From positions 17,382 through 28,133 of the forward strand of contig NW_003114965.1 of the NCBI RefSeq assembly GCF_000003605.2: a stretch of 10,752 bases of DNA, read 5' to 3'. The notes under the pieces are model-generated. The model did no database searches, had not been told where the DNA came from, and saw only the letters and a list, made by a program, of their open reading frames with translations. Source of the DNA: Saccoglossus kowalevskii (taxonomy: Eukaryota; Hemichordata; Enteropneusta; Harrimaniidae). This document shows positions 1-7,470 of the stretch, piece by piece (the first letter of the stretch is position 1; the number at the start of each line of letters is the position of its first letter). The translations under genes and the position numbers were made by a program.

Positions 1-3
1 GAA

Positions 4-26
4 ATTATTATTATTATTATTATTAT
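4..26. repeat. ATT microsatellite
   Basis: Between seven and eight uninterrupted ATT units lie at the left edge. It is an ordinary simple-sequence tract with no sign of coding or structural function. Bases 27-280 after it are AT-rich DNA in which I see no gene or other element. Confidence 0.9.
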
Positions 27-292
27 GGCCAAGTATAAAGAACTGTGACCTCACTTCCAAACTTAAAGTGTGTGCAAGATACTAATTCATTTAACCTCAG
101 GCTAGTAATATTACTATAGTATTACTAGTCTGAGATTTAACATACCTTAGGTTACAAGTCTCTCTCCAGCATAACAAACAAAGAAATTATAACACACTGA
201 TAGTGAAACACTGTGCAACAGCTATATCATCTATGTAACCTTCCATTGTGGCAGAAAGGCTGGTCAGTTAATACTTATCCTGTCAAAGTCAA

Positions 293-480
293 TGACGTCA
301 CTTAACGTCGTCGTGCCGCGTCCTGTTCGATATGGGACTCATAGCGACGTATACAACGCGTGTAAAATACATTGTTTATATCCTCGGGGGCGGAGCTACG
401 TCACAGACGTTCCACGTTCGATCACCGAAAGTATATATTCGCGGAATAGAACTCTGCCTGGGAGATTGCACTGTACCATG
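293..480 (+). promoter_or_regulatory. CpG-rich promoter-like island with CRE, GC box and TATA box
   Basis: Several core-promoter motifs appear in the right order in a short CpG-rich island within AT-rich DNA. A perfect cAMP-response element TGACGTCA is at 293-300. A GC box GGGGGCGGAG is at 386-395. A second CRE-type site TACGTCA is at 397-403. A TATA box TATATATT is at 432-439. With usual spacing, transcription would begin near 460-470 on the + strand, which puts the proximal CRE near -65 and the distal one near -165. The first ATG after that (478) opens a 15-codon ORF ending in TAA, so it would be an upstream ORF rather than the main one. CREB/ATF and Sp-family binding is inferred from the motifs only. 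The downstream target could be the ORF at 710-1051 or a gene outside the window. Confidence 0.5.
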
Positions 481-677
481 CATTTCTATGGGCTCTGTGC
501 GCGCTGCTGTGGAACGCCGGTGTAAATTCGAGAAAACAACACAAACTCAACTTTAAAGTAATCCCGAACAACCAAATTTATATATGTTACACACGTAGGG
601 CTAATTTTGTTGCACTGTTCAGAGGAGTCTCAACAATCATCCCGAAGTACCGTTTTATGCAAGTTTTTGGGCCTTTG

Positions 678-710
678 TTTTCACCGCCGCAGGTTGCCAG
701 GCGGTGAAAA
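678..710. repeat. Perfect 11-bp inverted repeat (hairpin)
   Basis: TTTTCACCGCC at 678-688 and GGCGGTGAAAA at 700-710 are exact reverse complements separated by 11 bases. The same stretch reads as a good 3' splice site, with a pyrimidine-rich tract up to the CAG at 690-692. The right arm ends on the A of the ATG that starts the 710-1051 ORF. It could be a terminal structure of a mobile element or part of the 5' leader. The sequence does not decide between these. Confidence 0.7.
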
Positions 711-1051
711 TGCCCGGATGTCCGCCCCCGAGGATACATGAAATTCGAACACGCGCTGCGCGACGACCACCGCGCTTAAACAACAAGGTTTGTGACATGT
801 GTAACAAAGGTCTAATTGAGAATGAAATGCACTTTCTGATGGAATTCAACAAAAAGAATGAGTTGCGTACCAAACTGTTCAATAAAGCTAAGGATATGAT
901 TCCAGCATTTGAAAATAAACCTGCAGAGAAAAAAATCATGGAACTGTCACATAATAAAAACGAACATGTACGCCTACAGGGATATGTACAAGCTGAATCT
1001 CTGATGTCACATACAACCACTCATTTGTTATATGATTCGATTTGCGATTGA
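710..1051 (+). mobile_element. C-terminal remnant of a non-LTR retrotransposon ORF2 (113-codon ORF)
   Basis: The ORF runs from ATG at 710 (A at -3, a fair start context) to TGA at 1049-1051 and encodes 113 residues. Residues about 24-60 carry the pattern Cys28-x2-Cys31-x9-His41-Phe42-Leu43-x2-Phe46, followed by an Arg/Lys-rich helix. In many invertebrate non-LTR retrotransposons the reverse transcriptase ends in a CCHC-like knuckle of the form C-x2-C...EDE-HFL-x2-C, then a basic helical tail. This segment matches that form (IENEMHFL), except that the last Cys is replaced by Phe46, so metal binding would be lost. Residues 1-23 are Pro/Arg-rich, CpG-rich and unlike the rest, which suggests an unrelated 5' sequence fused to the fragment. 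No reverse transcriptase or endonuclease domain lies upstream. It is most likely a 5'-truncated, decayed copy. A co-opted small gene under the 293-480 promoter is a weaker alternative. The family assignment rests on motif recognition, not on a search. Confidence 0.6.
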
Positions 1052-2263
1052 TAAATGGCTGCCGTTTTAGTGCTTACACTGCCATTCTGGAGATCAGTCA
1101 AGCATGAATGTACTTTCATTTATACTTTGTTACATGCATTGAACAGCAGGATCAAAATTGACATTACAGATCAGAATTAAGATAGCGGCCATTTTGTTGT
1201 CACATTTTATCCAGAGTTCTGACATGCCTACATTTAAACATCTTTGGATTAATAAGAATGTGCATTCGTTCAGTAATATCTGATAAGCCTACATTGATTG
1301 CGTTCATCTACATCTTTGGCGACATATTTGCAAATGCACATACATGTGTTTAGCGATTTGATTCAAGATGATCAACTAGATAAGTGTCAATTTATGTGGA
1401 AATTCGGCTGTATACGAATAAATATATAAATCAGCCAATGAGGGAGCACAATTGCTTTACAAGTATATTCAGATAAATGTTGGTTCACAAAGAAAGAATA
1501 TAAATTACTGCAACTACAGAAATTAATTCACAAAGAAAATAGAGTACTATATATGGCAACTTTAAAATATGCACGGATACAAATGTTGAACCTGAAGAAA
1601 CAGACAGATATCATTGTGCTGTGTTTCACTGGAAATATACCATTACTTCATAAATTCATCATTGTTCACCCGTTCTGTTTGTCATGTTGATCCAGGGTTG
1701 TGGTAATACCATCATGTTAAAGTTACTAGCTCTGTCATACCTGTAATATAGCAAACCATTGATCGGTTGACAAAAATTCTACTATATTTCTGCGTTCCTG
1801 GTTTCACTTCCAGTAGAGTGCAGTATGAAGTAAACAAATCAGATAAATATAATGCGGTCATGGCTTCTGGGCATACATAGATTGATTTCTATTCATTTGT
1901 CTCAATATTATGATGATTGAAGCAGGGTCATGTTTCTCAATGATTATAATATAAAGTTGTAATTAGGAATGCTGCCTTGCATAAATTGCTTGACAGATGA
2001 GTCATATTTAGTGATTATCTGTTTATGTTTTAACTATTGAAGGTCTTACCCGGTCTATATTTCATAAACCCTTGCCTCATAAACCGTCATATGACACACT
2101 GCTCTACATTATCTTAAAAGTTGAGGCATGCATATATCATGTCTTATACAATAAATTAATTATGTGTTTCCACAAACAATATTGAATTTAGTGATTATAT
2201 TCCAATGATAAACTTACAGGAATTTGTGATCTAGAAAACCACAGACCTCTCTTCACTTATAAT
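1052..2263. other. Non-coding AT-rich stretch, no gene seen
   Basis: No open frame of note and no RNA gene is visible. Scattered motifs exist but are not diagnostic: YY1-like AAATGGCTGCC at 1053-1063 and GCGGCCATTTTG near 1185-1196, and a TATATAA with a nearby CCAAT motif at 1423-1441. A 12-bp palindrome GACTATATAGTC lies just past the end at 2265-2276. The stretch could be intergenic or intronic. Confidence 0.6.
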
Positions 2264-2468
2264 TGACTATATAGTCTAGATGTGGGAGTCGATTATTCCA
2301 ACACAAAAGTGCTCAATATGAAGTACAAAGTATATGTAGAGCAGATAGCTCCTGATGAGTGAGGTACTTGTACCTTACGAAACAGTGCTGTCGGATTTCA
2401 ATATTCATTTAGTTGTGCATTAATTCCTCTATTATGCTGACAAGCATGTGAATAAATCTGACTATATA
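2264..2468 (+). mobile_element. Possible short hammerhead-bearing retroelement between 10-bp direct repeats
   Basis: TGACTATATA occurs at 2264-2273 and again at 2459-2468, bracketing 185 bases that contain the hammerhead. The 3' part carries a 5-bp hairpin, ATGCT (2434-2438) with AGCAT (2443-2447), and an AATAAA a few bases before the second repeat. Hammerheads in animal genomes usually reside in small non-autonomous retroelements (retrozymes, Penelope-like element derivatives) or SINE/satellite units, so a short element is expected here. The boundaries are inferred. The repeats are AT-rich and could match by chance, and no convincing pol III A/B boxes are seen. Confidence 0.3.
2339..2392 (+). 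ncRNA. Hammerhead ribozyme
   Basis: All conserved parts of the hammerhead core are present in order. The first core strand CTGATGA is at 2352-2358. Stem II is GTGAGGTA (2359-2366) pairing with TACCTTAC (2371-2378) over eight base pairs, one a G-U wobble, capped by the four-base loop CTTG. It includes the conserved G10.1-C11.1 pair next to the core. The second core strand GAA is at 2379-2381, followed by A15.1 at 2382. A minimal stem III follows: ACAG (2382-2385) pairs with CTGT (2388-2391), leaving C2392 as position 17 of a GUC cleavage triplet, as in minimal type I hammerheads of retroelements. On the 5' side GAGC (2339-2342) and GCTC (2348-2351) form a 4-bp hairpin exactly abutting the core, which is stem I in a type III layout with cleavage after GUA at 2336-2338. 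In the type I layout, stem I with 2393 onwards pairs poorly (G-C, G-U, then mismatch). The core is beyond reasonable doubt. Whether this copy still cleaves, and in which topology, is open. Confidence 0.82.
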
Positions 2469-3484
2469 TGTTACACAACTATTCTAAGAAGTATTTTATT
2501 TCAATTATTTGATTTAGTGCCATTTAAACATAACCAATACCAGTGTTTGTATCTATATAACATATATATAGCTTCACTATAAAGTTTCAATATCACTATA
2601 CTTTTTGAACTATCGTGTTGGCTGCTGTTTTGACTATGCATTGTACCTTGGATCGCTTGTCATTTCATTATCATAGACAATTTTGATATCGATTGTGAAG
2701 GAATAAAATGAATCAATTTTCTAGCTTGAATTGATACAAAACTCCCATAAAGGGTCGTCCAAATGATCAACCAACGATCTATAAAAACTTACCATGATCA
2801 TGCGTTTAAATCCGTTTTTCATGATGTAATTTCATTTGCCAGTAAAATTATTCATTTTTTGGTGGAATGTGTATCATCAATATGTTGGATTTATCATACA
2901 TTATTTTTGTGAACAACATTTATACAGAAGTTCTAGTTCATGCAAACTTTGTCTCTGAAGTTTTTAAAAAGGCAATGGGTTCAGGAAAGCCAGGATACTT
3001 TTCATCCTTTAAGTCTTGGTTTCTTGAAGGTCACGAATTTCTTTATTATTCCTAATTGCCATTTAGTATTGCACGTTTTGTACCTAGTGAGGGTCTTTCT
3101 CCCTTGTTATATTCCATCCCTTAGCAAATGGAATGTCAATAAACGAGTTACAAGCATACCAGCTTATTACCTGTTTGGGGCATGTTCATTCCAGTAAACA
3201 GATTACTGTCTATTGTAAGTGAAATCTAATGTTGAATCATTTTTCTTTAGAAATATGAATACCACTAAAAATATATGAATTTGTATGATTTTTAATCTTC
3301 ATCACATTCTACTTGTATAGCTATGAAAGTTGGATACCCTCATTTCAGCAAATACAATGTTGATGTGGTTCTTTTACGATCGAGTGACTCTAGATAGTTT
3401 GGTTTGTTAACCTTCATTGAAATGGTCATGACAGTTGATTGTCAGAAAAATTAAGCTCTCATCTTCTCAGGATCATCCGCAGTT
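2469..3484. other. Non-coding AT-rich stretch, no gene seen
   Basis: Only short open frames of random appearance occur here. The one structure visible is a small perfect hairpin, ATTCCAT (3111-3117) with ATGGAAT (3128-3134), separated by ten bases. No coding or RNA gene can be supported. Confidence 0.6.
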
Positions 3485-3504
3485 GGACAACATGGCTGTT
3501 GTCC
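3485..3504. repeat. Perfect 8-bp hairpin with 4-base loop
   Basis: GGACAACA (3485-3492) and TGTTGTCC (3497-3504) pair perfectly around the loop TGGC. It lies about 50 bases before a larger imperfect hairpin. Its role is unknown. It could be part of a structured transcript or of an unrecognised repeat. Confidence 0.6.
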
Positions 3505-3555
3505 CAGGGGATCTAAGGGAGTTTAATGCTTTCATCTATCTCTAGGAATGTGAGT

Positions 3556-3621
3556 CTGAAACAGGTGAGCTTTTCGCTAAGTATCAATGCTTAGTGTCTT
3601 AGCTTTTCACCTTAGTTTCAG
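3556..3621. other. Imperfect 66-base hairpin
   Basis: Three helices stack. CTGAAAC (3556-3562) pairs with GTTTCAG (3615-3621). AGGTGA (3563-3568) pairs with TCACCT (3607-3612) after a two-base bulge. The distal GCTAAGTAT (3576-3584) pairs with ATGCTTAGT (3587-3595), including two G-U pairs, around a tiny loop. The middle (3569-3575 against 3596-3606) is unpaired or weakly paired. The overall size is that of a small precursor RNA, but the asymmetric internal loop and tight apical loop are not typical of a microRNA precursor. An old inverted duplication or a folded mobile element is equally possible. Confidence 0.4.
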
Positions 3622-4094
3622 CCTATTCTCAGAAACACAGTATTAGTGGATTTGGGTCCTCAATCTGACAAGCATTTGTAATGTGTCAACCCTGGCTTTG
3701 AATACTTCTACTACATGTGATATACCCAAATATTGACTACTTTTTAGCAATCTGATGAAGTCTCTGTCCGACATAGACAAATTTTCATTCAGGGTGAATT
3801 ACTGTCAACATTTTCAAGGATTAGATGAGTCAACGATGGCTCCACACATGTCCAGGGATTGTCGTTTTTGTAATGCAGAGTCAATTTGGCCTTAATTCTC
3901 CACCGTTGACAGTAGGATCATCTTCAGTACTATAGGCATCAGTGCAATCATGCCAAATGGAGCTTTAGAATTGTTTTAAAAATAAAGTTGTGCTACCATT
4001 TAGCACTGTTCCATTATCTCTGGCTGCATGTATGATGCAGCAAGTCTTTTCTTGCGGTATGCAACGATATTAACAATATTTCGTCTTTTCATGC
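3622..4094. other. Non-coding stretch, no gene seen
   Basis: Mixed-composition DNA without a supportable frame. A short hairpin, GCAAG (4040-4044) with CTTGC (4051-4055), is the only structure noted. Nothing here indicates a gene. Confidence 0.55.
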
Positions 4095-4100
4095 AGTTTT

Positions 4101-4298
4101 ATGTCTACAAGCAAATTCCTTGTGCATCAGAGGCGGCGGCGGCACAAAATTCGCATGGGGCCAGATCTGATTTTGAAATCTAGACCTTCTGAAACGCTAT
4201 TTCCTGCATTTTGGATGACATACAAGAAAGTTTCTGACATACAAGAGTTTCAACTTGATTTGGGGGCGACGCCCCCCCTCCCCTAACACTTTTTTTTT
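4101..4298 (-). repeat. Probable dispersed-repeat fragment with GC-rich ends
   Basis: This block stands out from the AT-rich surroundings. It has a four-unit GGC run at 4132-4143. Near its other end is a palindromic GC block, GGGGGC (4262-4267) with GCCCCC (4271-4276), then a C-rich run and a nine-base T tract (4290-4298). Read on the minus strand, the order is a C/G-rich hairpin, a middle containing AAAATGCAGGAAATAGCG, then a GCCGCC run. This resembles the non-coding end of a dispersed element I associate with many marine animal genomes, often near degenerate hAT- or zinc-finger-type transposases. That resemblance is from memory and unverified. The 61-codon plus-strand frame across it has no recognisable domain. 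Confidence 0.35.
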
Positions 4299-4324
4299 CG
4301 AAGAGAGACCGACCACCTGCCACC

Positions 4325-4375
4325 CACAGTCCCTCTATCACATCCCTCTATCAAAATTGTGATAGAGGGACTGTG
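4325..4375. repeat. Perfect 17-bp inverted repeat with a competing third arm
   Basis: CACAGTCCCTCTATCAC (4325-4341) and GTGATAGAGGGACTGTG (4359-4375) are exact reverse complements separated by 17 bases. The loop contains a second copy of CCCTCTATCA (4344-4353) besides the one in the left arm (4331-4340). The right-arm TGATAGAGGG can therefore pair with either copy, giving a long or a short hairpin. No protein frame uses it. It lies just beyond the T tract of the preceding repeat fragment and may belong to the same element. Confidence 0.8.
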
Positions 4376-5763
4376 TGCCACTCTGTGCCGTCGCCACTAT
4401 GCATGATAGTCAGAAAAAGTCTCATGACAAGTGACAACTGTCTAATTGAAAGATTAATGTCTTGATTATTAATCTATATACTGCCTTGTTGGATCTGCAT
4501 AAAAATTAGGTCCTCTTGTTGGCATTATTTGTCCTAGATCAACAAGATCTGGTGTATAATTCAAAACACAGAGGATACATTGAACCAATTCGGGGGTATA
4601 ATGATTGATTTTTTGTTATTACAAACTATTTGACAGTTGCAGCACTGAGCAGCATGCACCTTCCACAGGAAGAAGAACATAGATACTATAAATTATAAGA
4701 AGCCACTAGCAAGCAAGGCAAGAATGATGAATGTCAGAAAAGCCCTACCAAGAGAAAGGGATGGGATGGGAGCTGTCAGTTAGCGAGACTAATACTAACT
4801 CCAGTAAATCTTACACTTAGAGCCAGTAAAGATGAAGCATTTAAGTCTACCTCATTTAGAATCTTGCCCAGCCCCTGATGCTGAGTTTATTTTCTGCCAA
4901 ACTGAACTCAGTAAATTGTTTACAAAATTAGTGTATTAGAAGACATTCCGTTGACCAAGTCCAGTCAGGGTGCCTTCCTCCCAGACATCCTATCTATGTT
5001 CTTATATATGTGTTTGTGTGCCATGGAATTACTCATTCCACTCAGCAAAATCAATGATTATATTATTCCATTTTATCATGTAACATAACAAAACATTAAA
5101 CATGTGAAAACAAATAACACATGGAACCACAAACAATGTGGATAGGAATCGTTTCCTTGACATCCTAGCTCCTGTCAAATACACAAAATCAACATCATCA
5201 TAATAATAATAGGAATTAATGTCTCATACAACAAATCTAGTTGTTACATATGGTAAAAAACTTGAAAGATGGCATGTGTGCTTGAGAGATAAGGAATGTA
5301 GATGTCAGACTTTGGAAACTTGAAGGACTGAACCATATTTATGTATAAGGTTAAACATCAATTTCAAGTATTTTTGAGTGTGATGAAATCTAAGGCTTTG
5401 TCAGCAAAATAGACAGGACTTTAATAATTATTCTTGAGAGACGTTTTACTGTAATCTATTTTCAAGCGTTAAATTCCATTGTCATCACGTTTCAAGATGT
5501 TCCCCTCTACAACTAGTTGTCTTGAATTACACCCTTTATTTATTGAAAAAAAGTAATTAAAGCATTTTGCACTGTAATATCTCGTTAATTAAACGCCTAT
5601 AAATATGCAAGTTAATGACTAAGGTTAGAACAAGTGAGGATATTTTGCATTTCTTCTATTTTCCAATCAAACTGTAAATTATTATGTAATAAAATCATTA
5701 TTTTATCTATTAAAATTTATGTTAAATGTGCTCTTCAGTTTTGTGTCTTTTTTAAAATTATGA
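4376..5763. other. Non-coding AT-rich stretch with a small triplet repeat
   Basis: No gene or RNA is supported. A short ATC/ATA triplet tract lies at 5193-5211. A 7-bp inverted pair CTGAGTT...AACTCAG lies near 4880-4911. The rest is unremarkable AT-rich DNA. Confidence 0.6.
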
Positions 5764-5825
5764 ATGCTTTGTACAATTGCAATTGCACTTAAAATAGCCA
5801 GCCATATTGCTAGACCACGTTGTGG

Positions 5826-5846
5826 GTCAGCTGACGGTCACGTGAT
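5826..5846. promoter_or_regulatory. Twin E-boxes, CAGCTG and CACGTG, 11 bases apart
   Basis: The 10-base palindrome GTCAGCTGAC (5826-5835) contains E-box CAGCTG at 5828-5833. It is followed by GTCACGTGAT (5837-5846) with E-box CACGTG at 5839-5844. The two start 11 bases apart, about one helical turn, so two basic helix-loop-helix dimers could bind the same face. GTCACGTGA is the USF/TFE/MITF-type form. Factor identity is inferred from the motif only. Confidence 0.5.
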
Positions 5847-5985
5847 TAAATGTGATGTCGTCATAGATGCAAACGAGGGGCGTCAGCGGAAGTTTCACAT
5901 TGTGTATTTCTTCAATGTGTCCGACCTGAGCTGTTATCCCGACGGTTTGACAATACTAGATGTATAAACTAGCTATGCACGTAAT

Positions 5986-6140
5986 TATATAAGCCGAAAC
6001 CGTGTTTTTATGTCAAATTCTGCCAAATTATCCACCCGATACTTGTACCACGTGGTTATTTGCGCGGCATAACTACCCATGATGCAAAGGGAATTTGAAC
6101 AACACCACGCTACAATGGCGCAGTCTCTGATGTAGTTCCG
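5986..6140 (+). promoter_or_regulatory. TATA/initiator core promoter with downstream E-box
   Basis: TATATAAG at 5986-5993 is a canonical TATA box. TCAAATT at 6013-6019 fits the initiator consensus YYANWYY and places +1 at A6015, 29 bases after the TATA start, which is textbook spacing. Inside the would-be leader lie the 10-base palindrome ACCACGTGGT (6047-6056, E-box CACGTG), ACTACCCATGATGCA (6072-6086, resembling a conserved animal core-promoter motif) and a YY1-like CAATGGCGC at 6114-6121. The ATG at 6115 opens only six codons before TAG. GAG/GTTGGT near 6138-6146 is a weak donor-like junction. Together this suggests the untranslated first exon of a plus-strand gene whose coding exons are not recognisable here. 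Confidence 0.45.
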
Positions 6141-6143
6141 AGG

Positions 6144-7168
6144 TTGGTACATTTTTTTCTCGTGTATTTTAACAGCCCGTTATTTGCTGCTCTCTGTCAT
6201 TTATGTCTTTTACTGTGTATGTATCTTGTTTTCGTTTGGGAGAAACATGGGCGCAAACATTGTGTTTCTGTGACTGTTTTTTCTTGTGGTCATTGGATAT
6301 ATAATTTGTATCTCGCGAATCAGACAACCCTTCAAGGACTGAATGAGCCTACAGTTCGGGGCATTTCGGAACCATACAGTCCACAGTTTGTTTCCGATCT
6401 GCTTTGAATTTACTTACAGTTTTCAGTTCCTGTTCAATATGGAAAACACAGAGATTCGTTGGTATATTATTTTGGAGTTTTAGAGTTAAATTAATTTTAT
6501 GTCAGAAAGCAGCACGTGCGATTCTCGATACGATTTCGCAGGGAAACGCAAGTAGTGAGTCCACATTTTGCATATTGATTAGTAAATATGCAAAGTGGAT
6601 GCGTTGGAAACAATTGTTGTATTTGGATTTTAGATCAAGAAATGAGTCGTAGTCAGTGTCTATAGACATATTTTTGCAGAGTGTAATTGACATTTCTATT
6701 CCAGTAAACTCCGGTGTAAACTGGGTCGCCCCGTTGGCGTTGACAAGCATCAGCCTAGACTGTATTCATTTTTATCAGGCGGCAGCTGTGAAACTAACGA
6801 TCGGTGTGATCGGCTCGCTGTTCGAGGTACTTTGGCGTCAGTACCATAGTCTTAGGACCGTTCTGTTGCCATATTATGGTTTATTTGTCGCTCGGTTAGT
6901 GTTATATGAAATGTAGTTTTATAGATTGTCATCTCCCTGTGCTGTATGGGTACGTAGCTCGATGACCTTCATAGTTGACCTCTGTTTCCTTGTATCGCCG
7001 GAATACTTACGTCGTTTTCCCCCGATTCAAAACAATTCTTACAGGGTAACTTTTGCTGAATTTTCTGTATGCAAGTGTTCAATACCATTTTTGAATTTAT
7101 TTTTGAATATATCTTTGCTTAAACGTTTAGCGACCAAAATCAACTTTTTATCTGCTTTCACAAAATAG
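6144..7168 (+). other. T-rich, unusually open region downstream of the promoter
   Basis: Plus-strand T far exceeds A here (for example 33 T against 6 A in 6181-6240). One reading frame is open from 6404 to 7168 apart from two TAG codons (6650-6652 and 6914-6916). The frame translates to hydrophobic, low-complexity-free sequence with no domain I recognise, and there is no ATG-led long ORF. T excess on one strand is a known correlate of transcribed introns, which fits a first intron read from the 5986 promoter. A decayed coding region is the alternative. I do not call a gene. Confidence 0.3.
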
Positions 7169-7440
7169 ATTTTCAACATTATTGTTTTGTTTGCAAAAAA
7201 TTGTTTGAATTTATGTGCATTTGGTCGAAATTAATCCAAATTGGGGTTGCAAAAAATATAATGGGCGTTGAAAACACGCTTGTTGTTTAGAACACACTTT
7301 CCCAAATTTATTTTACTTAATCCTTTGATCGCCAAAGTCAACTTTATAAAATAAAAACCACAATTTTTTTTTTCATAATGACCTGAAAGCTTTAGAAAAT
7401 TATTTCCATTTGGTCCAAAATTATCAAAACATTTATAAAA
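7118..7440. repeat. Diverged tandem duplication, about 195-base period
   Basis: Two landmarks recur in the same order. CTTAA...CCAAA.TCAACTTT occurs at 7118-7147 and 7316-7345, with 22 of 30 positions the same. CATTTGGTC.AAA occurs from 7218 and from 7407. Spacing within the copies is 100 and 91 bases, so indels have accumulated. The copies are old. The unit is AT-rich with A and T runs and has no coding capacity. It looks like a degenerate satellite or dispersed-repeat dimer. Confidence 0.5.
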
Positions 7441-7470
7441 AAATGCACACAAAATAATATCTTGCATCAA

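Noticed and set aside
292-556. Two overlapping short plus-strand frames (77 and 74 codons)
   Set aside because: They lie inside the CpG-rich promoter-like island, overlap each other in different frames and show no domain. GC-rich DNA has fewer stops by composition.
655-1020. 121-codon minus-strand frame
   Set aside because: It is the antisense shadow of the 710-1051 frame, which carries the retroelement-like pattern on the plus strand.
2463-2477. 15-base match to 579-593 (TATATATGTTACACA)
   Set aside because: Low-complexity AT-rich match with no similarity on either side. It is best seen as chance.
3752-3780. Second hammerhead-like CTGATGA with a GTCT/AGAC stem
   Set aside because: The stem is only four pairs, and the required GAAA strand is missing after it (AAATTT instead), so the core is not formed.
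5764-5967. 67-codon plus-strand frame
   Set aside because: It begins with ATG and has balanced codons, but it overlaps the twin E-boxes upstream of the TATA box, has no recognisable domain and is within the length expected in GC-richer DNA.
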